Shown here: positions 8,423-17,758 of the stretch, one piece after another | Layout of the letters: each line of letters begins with the position of its first letter | Position numbering within the stretch: the first letter of the stretch is position 1 | Source: Tenericutes bacterium HGW-Tenericutes-2 | GTDB lineage: Bacteria > Bacillota_I > Bacilli_A > Acholeplasmatales > Acholeplasmataceae | Length of the DNA: 64,000 nucleotides | Direction of reading: 5' to 3' | Assembly: GCA_002839095.1 (NCBI GenBank) | Contig: PGXL01000002.1 | Location: 124,001 to 188,000 of the forward strand | Notes under the pieces: model-generated | What the model was told of the DNA's origin: nothing | Database searches by the model: none | The model's input: the letters and a program-made list of their open reading frames with translations, nothing else | Program-made: the position numbers and the translations under genes

Positions 8423-9232
8423 ATGCCCGAGCTTCCAGAGGTTGAAACGGTTAGAAGAACATTAGAGCTAGCTATCCAAAATGAAGAAATCATTGAGGTT
8501 AAGGATTACTATTCCAAGATTATTACCAATGATGTTTCTGAATTTAAAAAACAAATCTTAAACCAAAAAATCAATCGAATTGACCGCATGGGTAAATATT
8601 TAATTTTTATCCTAGATCAAGATGTCATGATTATTCACTTAAGAATGGAAGGCAAGTTCTTCATTAAAACAAGTGAACCTCTATTAAAGCATGAACATAT
8701 CGTTTTCAAATTTAAGTCTGGTCGTGAACTACGCTATCATGACGTTAGAAAATTTGGTACGATTACTCTGCTGCCTAAGGATACATATTTAGAGACATAT
8801 CCGCTAAATCAGCTCGCACCTGAGCCAAAGGATATAGGGTTGAATAAATTTTATGAAACGCTTCAGAAAAAAAGAATTGAGATTAAAGCAGTACTCTTGG
8901 ATCAGCATATCATCAGTGGCCTAGGTAATATCTATGTCGATGAAACGCTATTTTTAGCAAGAATTCATCCAACCAGATTAGCAAATACGATTTCCTTGGA
9001 TGAAGCGAAGAAAATAATAGAAAGTGCAATCCAAGTCTTAGATAAAGCAACCAAACTAGGTGGAACTACGATTCGTAGCTACACCTCAAGTCTTGGCGTG
9101 CATGGTCGTTTTCAAAATGAATTAAACGTTCATATGAGAAAGGACCTACCGTGCCCAATCTGTCAAACAAAGATCATAAAAATGAAGGTCAAAGGACGTG
9201 GAACCTATGTCTGTCCAAGCTGTCAAGACTAA
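8423..9232 (+). CDS. mutM: Formamidopyrimidine-DNA glycosylase (Fpg/MutM)
   Basis: 269 residues. It removes 8-oxoguanine and formamidopyrimidines and cleaves the abasic strand. The N-terminus MPELPEVETVRR carries the catalytic proline (residue 2 before Met removal) and glutamate. The conserved lysine lies in RMGKYLIF (near 57). The helix-two-turn-helix segment is near residues 160-185 (SGLGNIYVDETL). The C-terminal zinc finger is CPICQTK ... YVCPSCQ with four cysteines. It starts 11 bases after polA with GGAG upstream, in the gene order seen in Bacillus. Its end overlaps coaE. Confidence 0.97.
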   Translation: MPELPEVETVRRTLELAIQNEEIIEVKDYYSKIITNDVSEFKKQILNQKINRIDRMGKYLIFILDQDVMIIHLRMEGKFFIKTSEPLLKHEHIVFKFKSGRELRYHDVRKFGTITLLPKDTYLETYPLNQLAPEPKDIGLNKFYETLQKKRIEIKAVLLDQHIISGLGNIYVDETLFLARIHPTRLANTISLDEAKKIIESAIQVLDKATKLGGTTIRSYTSSLGVHGRFQNELNVHMRKDLPCPICQTKIIKMKVKGRGTYVCPSCQD

Positions 9233-9818
9233 ACCAATCTTAATCGGACTTACTGGAGGAATTGGAAGTGGGAAAACCGCAGCTTCTAATTATTTTCAGT
9301 CTTTAGGCATTCCAGTAATTGATTCTGATTTAATCGTTAAAAGATTGTGGAAAGAAAATAAGGAAATGGTTCAAAAGATTGAAAAATCCTTCGGCTTTCC
9401 TATAGAAAATGATTTAGATAGGAAAAAACTTGCTAAAATCATTTTTAATGATCAAGAAAAAAGGGAAATATTAAACGAAATCGTTCACCCCTATGTTTTT
9501 CAGGAAGTCGAAAAGGAAAAGTCGTTTTACACGGATCGTGAATTAATCGTGATTGACATGCCTTTACTAATCGAAGTGGGTTATAGATCAAAGGTTGACT
9601 TTGTATTAGTCGTTTATGTTTCAAAGGAAACGCAAATCAATAGATTAATCCAAAGAGATGATCTTTCTATAGAAGAAGCAACCAAAAGAATAAAAGCACA
9701 AATGCCCTTAGATGAAAAACGTGCATTTGCAGATGTTATATTGAATAACGAAACGACTATTTGCGATTTATATTACCAAATTGATTCGTTTTTAAGAGGG
9801 TTAAAAGATGAAAAATAG
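9207..9818 (+). CDS. coaE: Dephospho-CoA kinase
   Basis: 203 residues from ATG 9207. AAAGGA at 9191-9196 gives 10-base spacing, whereas the in-frame GTG 9198 would be only one base from it. The enzyme phosphorylates dephospho-CoA in the last step of coenzyme A synthesis. The P-loop is GLTGGIGSGKT near residues 13-23. DSDLIVKRLW near 40-50 and DMPLLIEVG near 115-123 are family blocks. It overlaps mutM by 26 bases and dnaB by 11 bases, so the three are tightly coupled. Length is normal. Confidence 0.95.
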   Translation: MSVQAVKTKPILIGLTGGIGSGKTAASNYFQSLGIPVIDSDLIVKRLWKENKEMVQKIEKSFGFPIENDLDRKKLAKIIFNDQEKREILNEIVHPYVFQEVEKEKSFYTDRELIVIDMPLLIEVGYRSKVDFVLVVYVSKETQINRLIQRDDLSIEEATKRIKAQMPLDEKRAFADVILNNETTICDLYYQIDSFLRGLKDEK

Positions 9819-10977
9819 TTCAACTTTTCAAATTCAAAGTCAATCGGATTTAAGTGCAGCAGATTTTAAGGTGCTTGCTCTTTTATATCAGCCATTGATG
9901 GGACTTGAAGGGCAAGCACTCTATACAACCTTTTATCAGCTAATCAATAAGACAGGAAGAAATACATATACACATCAAGAGCTTTTTGATCTAGTCAATA
10001 TCAAGCAAGTAGATTTCTTAAAAGTAAGAAATAAGCTTGAAGCTTTAAATTTACTTACTGTCTATCAAAAGGAAGATATTTACTTATATTTTATGAAGGC
10101 TCCTTTAACTGCAAAGCAATTTTTAATGGATACCGTATTTGGTAGCTACCTACAAGCAGAAATTGGTGAAAAGAATTTAAACCTACTTACTGAAATGTTT
10201 AGAATTGATATACCATCTACTGAAGGATATGAAAATATCACCAAACCATTTGATGCCTTATATGAGTTTAAGAGCTTGAGTTTACTCAATGTCTTGCATC
10301 CTCTTCAAGGTAGAGTATCCAATGGTGGTTCACATATCAAGCATCAGTTCAATTATGAATCATTTGTTGAAAACCTATCAGAAAGACTCAAAAACTCACA
10401 ATTACTTACAGATAAGTTTAGAGAGCAAATTAATAAAATCTCATTTGTTTATCAATTTGATGTCTCTGATATGATTGCAGTCTATGAAGGAGCAGCTAAA
10501 AATAGACAGGTCATTAACTTTGCTAACCTTAATTTAAAGGCTAAGCAATATTATGAACAAAAACATCAGCTCTTAACGATAAAGAAAAAGGATTTACCAA
10601 CACCAACATTAATTGGACAAGCATCACCTCAAGTCATTATCCAAAAATATGCGAAAACTGATCAACAGGGTATTGCTTTATCCGTAGCAACTCAGCTACT
10701 AGAAACCAATAGTGTTGAACCAGGAATTATCAATGTCATTTTAATGTTAGTCTTAAAGCATAAGGATGGAATATTACCAAATATCAACTACATGGAGAAG
10801 GTTCTTCATGATTGGTTAAATAAGGGTGTTCAAACAACGGAAGATGCGATTAACTATTCCGCGAGTCTAGAAACACAGTATCAAGAAAAAGCAGCTCAAA
10901 GCAAGAATAAACGTACAGCATATGAACCTGACTGGTTAGAGGATTATATTGCTGAGATTGCTAAATTGGAGGGCTAA
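9808..10977 (+). CDS. dnaB: Replication initiation and membrane attachment protein DnaB (Bacillus type)
   Basis: 389 residues. In low-GC Gram-positives this protein, unrelated to the E. coli DnaB helicase, works with DnaD and DnaI to load the replicative helicase at the origin. Sequence support is moderate: a winged-helix-like N-terminal region (residues 10-90, with YQPLMGLEGQALYTTFYQL) and a DnaB/DnaD-type C-terminal region (about 275-345, with ILMLVLKHKDG and YMEKVLHDW). Position is decisive: it lies between coaE and dnaI as in Bacillus. It overlaps coaE by 11 bases and ends three bases before dnaI. Confidence 0.88.
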   Translation: MKNSSTFQIQSQSDLSAADFKVLALLYQPLMGLEGQALYTTFYQLINKTGRNTYTHQELFDLVNIKQVDFLKVRNKLEALNLLTVYQKEDIYLYFMKAPLTAKQFLMDTVFGSYLQAEIGEKNLNLLTEMFRIDIPSTEGYENITKPFDALYEFKSLSLLNVLHPLQGRVSNGGSHIKHQFNYESFVENLSERLKNSQLLTDKFREQINKISFVYQFDVSDMIAVYEGAAKNRQVINFANLNLKAKQYYEQKHQLLTIKKKDLPTPTLIGQASPQVIIQKYAKTDQQGIALSVATQLLETNSVEPGIINVILMLVLKHKDGILPNINYMEKVLHDWLNKGVQTTEDAINYSASLETQYQEKAAQSKNKRTAYEPDWLEDYIAEIAKLEG

Positions 10978-10980
10978 ACT

Positions 10981-11793
10981 ATGAACTTAGATGAAATGAA
11001 AAAAGCGATTTTAAAAGATCCTGAAACAATGAATCTATCGATTTCTGATGTCGATATCTATAAGGTATACCAATACCTAATGGATAGAGACCAAAAAACG
11101 GTAAGAGATGGCTATCAGCCAGTTCTAAGAACGGATCCCTATATTGAAATTGTTTATCGTCCAACCAAGGAAAAGGCAGATGAACTGAAAAAACAAAAAA
11201 TCAGACAACACTTAAAATTCTATGATACAGAGCTCTACATTCAAGATGCTAGTCTTGATCGTTTTGAGGTGTTCAATGAAGAAAGAGAAAAAGCCTATAC
11301 ACTTGCTAAGGAATTTTTAGACAACTACAAAAAGGATCGCTATTTCAAGGGTTTATACATTTACGGGAAATACGCGACAGGTAAAAGCTATCTACTTTCT
11401 GCAATCGCACAAACCCTAGCTGAAAGAAATATTAGTGTTCTATTTGTCTACATGCCTGATTTAGTTAGAAGCATTAAACAAGGCATGAGTGAAGGTAATT
11501 TAGAGGAAAGAGTGAATCAACTAAAGCAAGCAGATGTATTAATGCTTGATGATATGGGTGGCGAAAACATGTCTGTTTGGTTTAGAGATGAAATTCTAGG
11601 CCCTGTTATTCAATATAGACTTTCAGCGAAGCTTCCAGTCTTTATGTCCTCGAATCTAGAATACGTAGGACTGATTGAAGCATTAGCGATTACTAGAGAT
11701 GAAACCAATCGTGTGAAGGCTGCAAGACTCATACAAAGAATTAAAGATTTAATGACTTATGTGAAATTAACACAGGAAAACTATAAAGGATAA
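10981..11793 (+). CDS. dnaI: Primosomal protein DnaI, helicase loader
   Basis: 270 residues. DnaI is an AAA+ ATPase that binds the replicative helicase and loads it onto DNA with DnaB and DnaD. Walker A is GKYATGKS near residues 129-136, Walker B is VLMLDDMGGE near 183-192. The N-terminal 90 residues are the helicase-interacting part seen in the family. Family zinc-binding cysteines are not present, since I see no cysteine in the N-terminal region. It starts 3 bases after dnaB with a GGAGG site at the end of that gene. Last gene of the polA operon; no terminator is seen before the thrS leader promoter. Confidence 0.92.
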   Translation: MNLDEMKKAILKDPETMNLSISDVDIYKVYQYLMDRDQKTVRDGYQPVLRTDPYIEIVYRPTKEKADELKKQKIRQHLKFYDTELYIQDASLDRFEVFNEEREKAYTLAKEFLDNYKKDRYFKGLYIYGKYATGKSYLLSAIAQTLAERNISVLFVYMPDLVRSIKQGMSEGNLEERVNQLKQADVLMLDDMGGENMSVWFRDEILGPVIQYRLSAKLPVFMSSNLEYVGLIEALAITRDETNRVKAARLIQRIKDLMTYVKLTQENYKG

Positions 11794-11799
11794 TAAGTC

Positions 11800-11827
11800 T
11801 TGAAAATGTTTAAATAAGTGTTATAAT
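11800..11827 (+). promoter_or_regulatory. Promoter of the thrS T-box leader
   Basis: TTGAAA at 11800-11805 and TATAAT at 11822-11827, spacer 16, just after the dnaI stop. Confidence 0.75.
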
Positions 11828-11834
11828 ATAAACA

Positions 11835-12042
11835 TAAACGATGAAGAGGACAAGGTTTAGTCAAGCCTAGCGACGCAGGACGGTGAAAGCTGCGAACGAC
11901 AAAATCACTACCTTGGAGTTGGCTAAAAAAGATAGCCCGGGCCATGCCGTTATCCATAAGTTGAGTGCTAGGATTTATCCTAGAACTAAGGTGGTACCAC
12001 GAACATATTCGTCCTTAGATATATATCTAGGGACTTTTTTAT
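11835..12042 (+). promoter_or_regulatory. T-box riboswitch controlling thrS
   Basis: The leader has the hallmarks of a T-box. GATGAAGAGGACAAG opens the stem I region, GGTGAAAGCTGCG forms the distal stem I part, and the antiterminator motif AAGGTGGTACCACG lies at 11988-12001. It ends in a terminator hairpin (12011-12030 with its partner to 12034, then T). Uncharged tRNA(Thr) should pair with the leader and favour antitermination. A plausible specifier codon is ACC at 11910-11912, just before TTGGAGTT; that choice is inferred from position and from the downstream gene rather than folded. Confidence 0.95.
12011..12042 (+). terminator. T-box terminator hairpin
   Basis: GTCCTTAGAT pairs with ATCTAGGGAC (one wobble) and is followed by a run of T ending near 12041. 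It is mutually exclusive with the antiterminator formed by the T-box motif. Confidence 0.85.
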
Positions 12043-12062
12043 TTAGATAAGGAGCGATGAAA

Positions 12063-13985
12063 ATGATTAAAATCAGTTTTCCAGATGGATCCGTTAAGGA
12101 ATTCCAAATGGGTATCAGCCCTCTTGAAATTGCAGAAGGCATTTCAATGAGCTTGGCAAAAAAATCGATAGCTGCAGTTTTTAATAAGAACTATGTAGAA
12201 CTATCAAGAAAATTAAATGAGGATGGCATTTTAGAGCTACTCACAGAAAAGGATCCAAGAGTTCTTGATGTGGTTAACCACAGTACAGCACATCTAATGG
12301 CACAGGCGATAACAAAGCTATACCCAGGTGCTTGTTTTGGCGTCGGTCCTTTTATTGAAGAAGGATTCTATTATGATGTCGACTTCGGTGACGTTAAGGT
12401 TACTGATGAAGATCTTCCTAAGATTGAAAAGATGATGCTTAAGCTAGCTGAAGAAAACTATGAGATTGTCAGACATGAAGTAAGCTATAGTGAAGCGAAG
12501 AAGCTATTTAAAAATGACCCTTATAAACAAGAGCTTATTGAAGAATATAAGGATTCACAGCTCACTGTATACACTCAAGGGGATTTTAGTGACTTTTGTC
12601 GTGGTGGGCATGTCCAATCCACTAAGTTCTTGAAGAACTTTAAATTGTTAAATCTTGCAGGTGCATATTGGAGAGGTAACTCCGATAATAAGATGCTTGT
12701 TAGAGTTTACGGCACTTCATTTTTAAATAAACAGGATTTAGATGCTCATCTATTACTTCTTGAAGAAAGAAAACAAAGAGACCATCGTAAGATTGGTAAA
12801 GAATTAGACTTATTTATGATTTCAAAGGAAGTCGGATCTGGATTACCATTTTGGTTATCTAAAGGGGCTACTATTAGAAGAATTATCGAAAGATATATTA
12901 CTGATAAGGAATTAAGTCTAGGCTATATGCATGTTTATACTCCAATTATGGCGAATGTTGAATTGTATAAGACTTCAGGACATTGGGATCACTATCAAGA
13001 CTCCATGTTTCCACCAATGGATATGGGTGATGGTGAATTGTTAGTACTTCGCCCGATGAACTGCCCACATCATATGCTAATCTATAAGAATGATGTACAT
13101 AGCTACCGTGAATTTCCACTTCGAATCGCTGAGCTTGGTATGATGCACCGCTATGAAAAGAGTGGGGCATTATCAGGACTTCAACGTGTAAGAGAAATGA
13201 CTTTAAATGACGCACATATCTTTGTTCGTCCTGATCAAATCAAGGATGAATTCAAAAGAACTGTTCAGCTCATGCTAGATGTATATAAGGATTTTAATAT
13301 TAATGAGTATGAGTTTAGACTAAGCTATAGAGATCCACTGGATAAGCATAAGTTTTTCCCAGATGACAACATGTGGATTGAAGCAGAAAAGATGTTAAAG
13401 GTTGCGATGGATGAAATTGGTATGCCTTATTATGAAGCTATCGGTGAAGCGGCATTTTATGGTCCAAAGCTAGATGTTCAAGTGAAAACTGCCTTAGGTA
13501 ATGCAGAAACACTATCTACTATTCAAATAGACTTTTTATTACCACAACGCTTTGATTTAACCTATGTTGGTGAGGATGGAAAAAATAATAATAGACCTGT
13601 CGTCATTCATAGAGGTATCGTATCAACGATGGAACGCTTTGTTGCATATTTAATTGAAGAGTATAAGGGAGCATTTCCTTTCTGGCTTGCACCTGTGCAA
13701 GTTAAAGTATTACCAGTAAACGTTACACACCACCATAAGTATGTCATGGATGTTCATGAGATCTTAAGAGCGAGTGGAATTCGCGTTGAAAGTGATTTAA
13801 GAGAAGAAAAGCTTGGCTATAAGATTAGAGAGGTACAAACCTTAAAGATTCCATATTCCTTAGTTTTAGGTGATAAGGAAGCAGATGAAGGATTAGTCAC
13901 TTACAGAAAATATGGCTCTCAGGACCAAGTCACTGTCTCCATCCAAGAATTTTTGGAAATTGTGTTAGCGGAAAATAAAAAATAA
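12063..13985 (+). CDS. thrS: Threonyl-tRNA synthetase
   Basis: 640 residues from ATG 12063. The upstream ATG 12057 is only two bases from AAGGAG at 12049-12054, so 12063 (8-base spacing) is preferred. The enzyme charges tRNA(Thr). Domains: TGS (1-62), editing domain with the [11 protein letters not shown] zinc-like site (about 70-225, CRGGHV), class II catalytic core (about 240-530) with [15 protein letters not shown] and the motif 3 [13 protein letters not shown], and the anticodon-binding domain (540-640). Expression should respond to threonyl-tRNA charging through the T-box. Confidence 0.97.
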   Translation: MIKISFPDGSVKEFQMGISPLEIAEGISMSLAKKSIAAVFNKNYVELSRKLNEDGILELLTEKDPRVLDVVNHSTAHLMAQAITKLYPGACFGVGPFIEEGFYYDVDFGDVKVTDEDLPKIEKMMLKLAEENYEIVRHEVSYSEAKKLFKNDPYKQELIEEYKDSQLTVYTQGDFSDFCRGGHVQSTKFLKNFKLLNLAGAYWRGNSDNKMLVRVYGTSFLNKQDLDAHLLLLEERKQRDHRKIGKELDLFMISKEVGSGLPFWLSKGATIRRIIERYITDKELSLGYMHVYTPIMANVELYKTSGHWDHYQDSMFPPMDMGDGELLVLRPMNCPHHMLIYKNDVHSYREFPLRIAELGMMHRYEKSGALSGLQRVREMTLNDAHIFVRPDQIKDEFKRTVQLMLDVYKDFNINEYEFRLSYRDPLDKHKFFPDDNMWIEAEKMLKVAMDEIGMPYYEAIGEAAFYGPKLDVQVKTALGNAETLSTIQIDFLLPQRFDLTYVGEDGKNNNRPVVIHRGIVSTMERFVAYLIEEYKGAFPFWLAPVQVKVLPVNVTHHHKYVMDVHEILRASGIRVESDLREEKLGYKIREVQTLKIPYSLVLGDKEADEGLVTYRKYGSQDQVTVSIQEFLEIVLAENKK

Positions 13986-14000
13986 TCAAAAATAATTATG

Positions 14001-14029
14001 TTGCATAATAAATAATTATGATATAATAA
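14001..14029 (+). promoter_or_regulatory. Promoter before the 45-residue membrane protein and ABC genes
   Basis: TTGCAT at 14001-14006 with TATAATAA at 14022-14029. Spacer is 15 to TATAAT or 17 to TAATAA. The 10-base word AATAATTATG occurs twice here (13991-14000 and 14011-14020). Confidence 0.5.
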
Positions 14030-14054
14030 TGTCAGGAAGCGAGGTGGGGAACAC

Positions 14055-14192
14055 ATGAGTATACTAGGTATATTCGGTGGGATCTTAATTCTTGGCATTA
14101 TTTTCGTTGTTATCTTCTTTGTTATACTTGGAGATTCAGAAGGTAAGAAAGAGAAAAAAGATGATTGGCGAGATCAACTCAATAAAAAATAA
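14055..14192 (+). CDS. Small single-pass membrane protein, 45 residues
   Basis: ATG 14055 follows GAGGTGGGG at 14041-14049, and the frame closes at TAA 14190. Residues 3-25 form one hydrophobic helix (ILGIFGGILILGIIFVVIFF within it). The rest is short, charged and lysine-rich (EGKKEKKDDW). I do not recognise a family. A promoter and a strong ribosome site make it a likely real gene. It is followed after 30 bases by the ABC exporter genes, probably in one transcript, so it could be an accessory of that transporter; this is inference. Confidence 0.7.
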   Translation: MSILGIFGGILILGIIFVVIFFVILGDSEGKKEKKDDWRDQLNKK

Positions 14193-14222
14193 GTTTTATT
14201 CAATTAGAAAGAAGGCATATAT

Positions 14223-15128
14223 ATGTTAGAGGTAAAGAATGCGAGAATGCTCTATGGTGATTTGATTGCGGTAGATAGTTTATCATTCACGATTAAACCA
14301 GGAGACATTTTCGGTTTACTAGGCACCAACGGTGCGGGTAAAACCACTACGTTTCGAATGATTATGGGACTTCTTGAACCAACAGAAGGAGAAGTACTTT
14401 ATAACGGTGAAAAGGTTGGATATCATAATGTCAATGAAATTGGCTATATGATTGAAGAAAGATCTTTACTCACAAAAATAACCGTTAAGGAATTGATGTT
14501 ATATTTTGGTCAGCTTAAGGATATGGAAACCAAGGTCATTTTAGAAAGACTAGATTATTGGCTAGAAAGATTTGATATTGTTGACTACAAGAACAAGAAG
14601 ATTAAAGAACTATCTAAAGGAAATCAACAAAAAATTCAATTTATTTCAGCGATTATCAATAATCCGAAATTGCTTGTATTAGATGAACCTTTTAGTGGGT
14701 TAGATCCTATCAATACAGAGCTTTTCGTTGAAGTCATTCGTGATTTTCAAAAGAAAGGTTCGATGGTTGTTTTTTCATCCCATCAATTAGATCACGTGGA
14801 ATCATTTTGTGAGGAATTGATTGTTTTAGAAAAGGGTAAAGCAATTATTGAAGGAAGAATCGATCAAGTCAAAAAGGATTATAAGAAACAAAACATTAAA
14901 ATCGTTGGTGATGTTGATATTGAAACCTTAAAGAATATCCCTGGAGTTTATCAGGTGATTGAAAATTCAAATGAAATCATTGTCAAAATCGAAAATGAAG
15001 ATATAGCTAAAAATGTATTTGAATATGTTAAAACATGCAAAAACATTATGAAGTATGATGTTGAGCAGGCTTCCTTATCAGAAATATTTATTGCTAAAGT
15101 AGGAGGTCTTAAAAATGAAAAAGTTTAA
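14223..15128 (+). CDS. ABC exporter ATP-binding protein (NatA/YhaQ type)
   Basis: 301 residues. It energises export through the ABC-2 membrane partner coded next. Walker A is GTNGAGKTT near residues 37-45, the signature is LSKGNQQKIQF near 138, Walker B is LLVLDEPFSGLDP near 157-169, and the H-loop is FSSHQLDHVE. Residues 215-301 form the extra C-terminal domain (DUF4162-like) found in NatA/YhaQ/CcmA-type ATPases. It overlaps the permease gene by 14 bases. The substrate cannot be told from sequence; sodium, peptide or drug efflux are all known in this group. Confidence 0.92.
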   Translation: MLEVKNARMLYGDLIAVDSLSFTIKPGDIFGLLGTNGAGKTTTFRMIMGLLEPTEGEVLYNGEKVGYHNVNEIGYMIEERSLLTKITVKELMLYFGQLKDMETKVILERLDYWLERFDIVDYKNKKIKELSKGNQQKIQFISAIINNPKLLVLDEPFSGLDPINTELFVEVIRDFQKKGSMVVFSSHQLDHVESFCEELIVLEKGKAIIEGRIDQVKKDYKKQNIKIVGDVDIETLKNIPGVYQVIENSNEIIVKIENEDIAKNVFEYVKTCKNIMKYDVEQASLSEIFIAKVGGLKNEKV

Positions 15129-16407
15129 ATATCTAGTTAAATATGGTCTTAAAAAAAGAGTAGGTAGAAAAGCATTTTTAATCGCTAATATCGTTATAGC
15201 AATTCTACTAATCGCGATTGTTAACCTTCCTGCAATTATTAGCTTATTTGGTGGCGGTGATGATCAACTTGAAAATATCCATATTGAAATCATCAATCAA
15301 ACCAATGAAGCGAATTTAGTAACAGATCTAGATGCTTTATTTAATATAACAAATCCAGAAACACCATTTTATATCGTTAATCCATTATCCATTGGTGCAT
15401 TTAATATAGATGAATTTTGGGCTGATAGTGAAAGAGATATTGTATTTCACTTCACTGGAACAATTGATTCTCCAGAGATAGTAATCTATAGTAAATACCC
15501 TGAAATGAATTATATCTTCTCAAACCAGATCGAATTTCTACTGATCAATTATCAAATTGGTAATTATGAAAGACCGACATTTACTCAAGTCGTAGCACCG
15601 GATTATGAGGATCCAGATAAAGGAATGATGGTTGGATCCATTGCAAGCTTATTAATACTTCCAATGTTTATTTTAATAACGATGGCAACACAATTCGTTG
15701 GTGTTGATATCATCGAAGAAAAATCAACAAAAGCGATTGAAACGATTATCGCGTCTGTACCATCAACGATTCACTTTTTATCTAAGATTACCTCAAGTAT
15801 ATTCTTCGTGATTATTCAGGGAGGATTGGTATTAATCTATAGTGTGGTTGCAGCCTTGATTGGTGGAGCTCTATCTCAAGCTGAAGCGTTAGGCTTACCT
15901 ACTGGTGGAGAATCACTATTTGCTTATTTAGCAGAAATTATTCCAAACTGGCCTATAGTCTTAATCATGGCATTACTCTTTATGCTTGTTGGAACATTGT
16001 TCTATTTAGTCGTAGCAGCTCTATTCGCATCGATGGCAGTAACACAAGAAGATTATCAACAGTTTCAATCTCCTTTGATGCTGATGTTACTTGGCGGCTT
16101 CTATATCGGAATGTTCGCACCTATGGCAGGTGGAGATACATTCATGAGAATTATGGCATTCGTTCCAATCTTTACACCAATGGTCGCACCTATCGCATTC
16201 GCATCCGGAGTATTATCTCTTGGTGAGGCGATTATCGCGTTAATTGCTGTAATCATATTTTTCCTAGCAGCATTATATTTTGTAGCACCTATCTATAAGG
16301 TCGCGATATTAAGTTATGATCAAACGAAGTTCTTCAAGAGAATTAAGGATACATTTAAAAAGGCTTTTCAGAAGAATGGTAAGAAAGTAAAAAAAGAAGA
16401 AATTTAA
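15115..16407 (+). CDS. ABC-2 type permease (NatB/YhaP type)
   Basis: 430 residues. The N-terminal helix (about 20-40) is followed by an extracytoplasmic domain (40-175) and then five or six membrane helices (175-405), the NatB/YhaP layout. The segment VGVDIIEEKSTKAIETIIASVP between the first membrane helices is the coupling region typical of ABC-2 permeases. The tail is basic (KKAFQKNGKKVKKEEI). It overlaps the ATPase gene by 14 bases and ends the operon at a strong terminator. The exported substrate is unknown. Confidence 0.92.
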   Translation: MKKFKYLVKYGLKKRVGRKAFLIANIVIAILLIAIVNLPAIISLFGGGDDQLENIHIEIINQTNEANLVTDLDALFNITNPETPFYIVNPLSIGAFNIDEFWADSERDIVFHFTGTIDSPEIVIYSKYPEMNYIFSNQIEFLLINYQIGNYERPTFTQVVAPDYEDPDKGMMVGSIASLLILPMFILITMATQFVGVDIIEEKSTKAIETIIASVPSTIHFLSKITSSIFFVIIQGGLVLIYSVVAALIGGALSQAEALGLPTGGESLFAYLAEIIPNWPIVLIMALLFMLVGTLFYLVVAALFASMAVTQEDYQQFQSPLMLMLLGGFYIGMFAPMAGGDTFMRIMAFVPIFTPMVAPIAFASGVLSLGEAIIALIAVIIFFLAALYFVAPIYKVAILSYDQTKFFKRIKDTFKKAFQKNGKKVKKEEI

Positions 16408-16415
16408 CAGTAAAG

Positions 16416-16452
16416 AAAATGTCTGATTGTAAACATATCAGACATTTTTTTA
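16416..16452 (+). terminator. Intrinsic terminator after the ABC exporter operon
   Basis: AAAATGTCTGAT (from 16416) pairs with ATCAGACATTTT (from 16437), with a short loop and a T run. Confidence 0.85.
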
Positions 16453-16497
16453 TCAATTTTAGATTGATTAGATTAAAAAAGAAAACTATTTTTTAAG

Positions 16498-16525
16498 TTG
16501 CAAAACAAAAAAAAACATATATAAT
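16498..16525 (+). promoter_or_regulatory. Promoter of the leucine-rich-repeat lipoprotein
   Basis: TTGCAA at 16498-16503 and TATAAT at 16520-16525, spacer 16. The leader to ATG 16611 is about 80 bases. I see no riboswitch in it. Confidence 0.6.
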
Positions 16526-16610
16526 ATAAATAAGAATTGATTCGGTGGGAAAACATCATCATTTGACTTGAAAACATCCATAAAGCATAATCATTCAGAA
16601 GGACAAACTG

Positions 16611-17687
16611 ATGAAAAGAAAATATTTATCAATTATTTTAGTCATACTTCTAGCATTTTTAGTCAATGCTTGTAATCCATCAGAAGAGCTCATCACAACT
16701 CCAGGTATTATCTTTGAAATGAGTGATTCTGAGGATGCATATATAGTAACAGGATATACGGGAGATTCAAAAGATGTAGTTATATCAGGTTTCTACAATG
16801 AATTGCCTGTAGTTTCTATTGCTGAAAAAGCTTTTATAAATCTAGAACATGTTGAAAGTATTACACTTCCCGATTCAATAACCTCTATTGGAATGTATGC
16901 ATTCCTTTTTACATCAATAGAGCATTTTACAGTCCCAATCAACCTAACTTACTTTGGTCAAGCATTTGGCACACACCCTAAAATTGAAGTCTCATTAGCC
17001 AAGGATCACAACTTTTTAAAAGAAGTGATTATTTCTAATCATCAATCTATTCTGACTCAAGATGAAAGTGAACTTATTTATGTTGAGAAAGCAAAAACGG
17101 ATGATTCCATCTACATCATTCCTGATTATATTGACTACATAGGACCAAGAGCGTTAGCAAATTCTGGATTTAAGGAGATTTTTCTACCAGAGAGTCTAAT
17201 CGAGATTAAATTTGCTGCATTTTCCAATAATCAAGATACAATCATTCATTTACCTGATTATGTAGAAATCATTGGAGTTTCAGCATTTTCTAAATGTGGG
17301 TTTTCAGGAAATCTAATATTACCTGAGGGATTAATTGAACTAGGTGCATCAGCATTTTTTGAAAATGCACTAACTTCTGTTGAGTTTCCCTCAACTATTG
17401 AAAAAATTGGTGGTTATGTATTTGACAACAGCAATAATCCTTTTCCTAATAAAAACGATATACATACGCTAAAATTTAAAAGCTACTTATTGCAAGGTGA
17501 TGCTCATGAACAATTTTCTAAATACTTTATATTTGCGAATTATAGTTACACTTTGATTGACACATTAACTATTTATCTCCCAGATAATGAAGTGCAAGCA
17601 GAAAGACTTAAAGAAGCTATACTATATTCTATGGAGTATGCATCAAATTATATGTCTAAAGAAATAGAAATCGTATTTATACCATAA
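16611..17687 (+). CDS. Surface lipoprotein with BspA-like leucine-rich repeats (LRR_5)
   Basis: 358 residues. The signal peptide MKRKYLSIILVILLAFLVNAC ends in a lipobox with the cysteine at residue 21, so the protein is lipid-anchored outside the membrane. Residues 45-310 carry BspA/LRR_5-type repeats, for example VVSIAEKAFINLEHVESITLP and SITSIGMYAF, and later IIGVSAFSKCGF and LIELGASAFF. In host-associated bacteria and protists such repeats bind proteins or surfaces; a ligand cannot be predicted here. It stands alone with its own promoter and converges with the flavoprotein gene. Confidence 0.85.
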   Translation: MKRKYLSIILVILLAFLVNACNPSEELITTPGIIFEMSDSEDAYIVTGYTGDSKDVVISGFYNELPVVSIAEKAFINLEHVESITLPDSITSIGMYAFLFTSIEHFTVPINLTYFGQAFGTHPKIEVSLAKDHNFLKEVIISNHQSILTQDESELIYVEKAKTDDSIYIIPDYIDYIGPRALANSGFKEIFLPESLIEIKFAAFSNNQDTIIHLPDYVEIIGVSAFSKCGFSGNLILPEGLIELGASAFFENALTSVEFPSTIEKIGGYVFDNSNNPFPNKNDIHTLKFKSYLLQGDAHEQFSKYFIFANYSYTLIDTLTIYLPDNEVQAERLKEAILYSMEYASNYMSKEIEIVFIP

Positions 17688-17732
17688 ATCGATTATGTAT
17701 TGTTGGCTTAATAAACTTATATGATTGGCATC

Positions 17733-17758
17733 AAAAAAACCAGGTTACTGGTTTTTTT
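17733..17758. terminator. Bidirectional terminator between the LRR lipoprotein and the flavoprotein gene
   Basis: AAAAAAACCAG GTTA CTGGTTTTTTT is symmetrical, with A and T runs on both sides. It contains the stop codon of the minus-strand gene. Confidence 0.85.

Noticed and set aside
11940-12000. tRNA-like stretch in the thrS leader (GCCCGGGCCATG region)
   Set aside because: It belongs to the T-box antiterminator side and does not form a cloverleaf.
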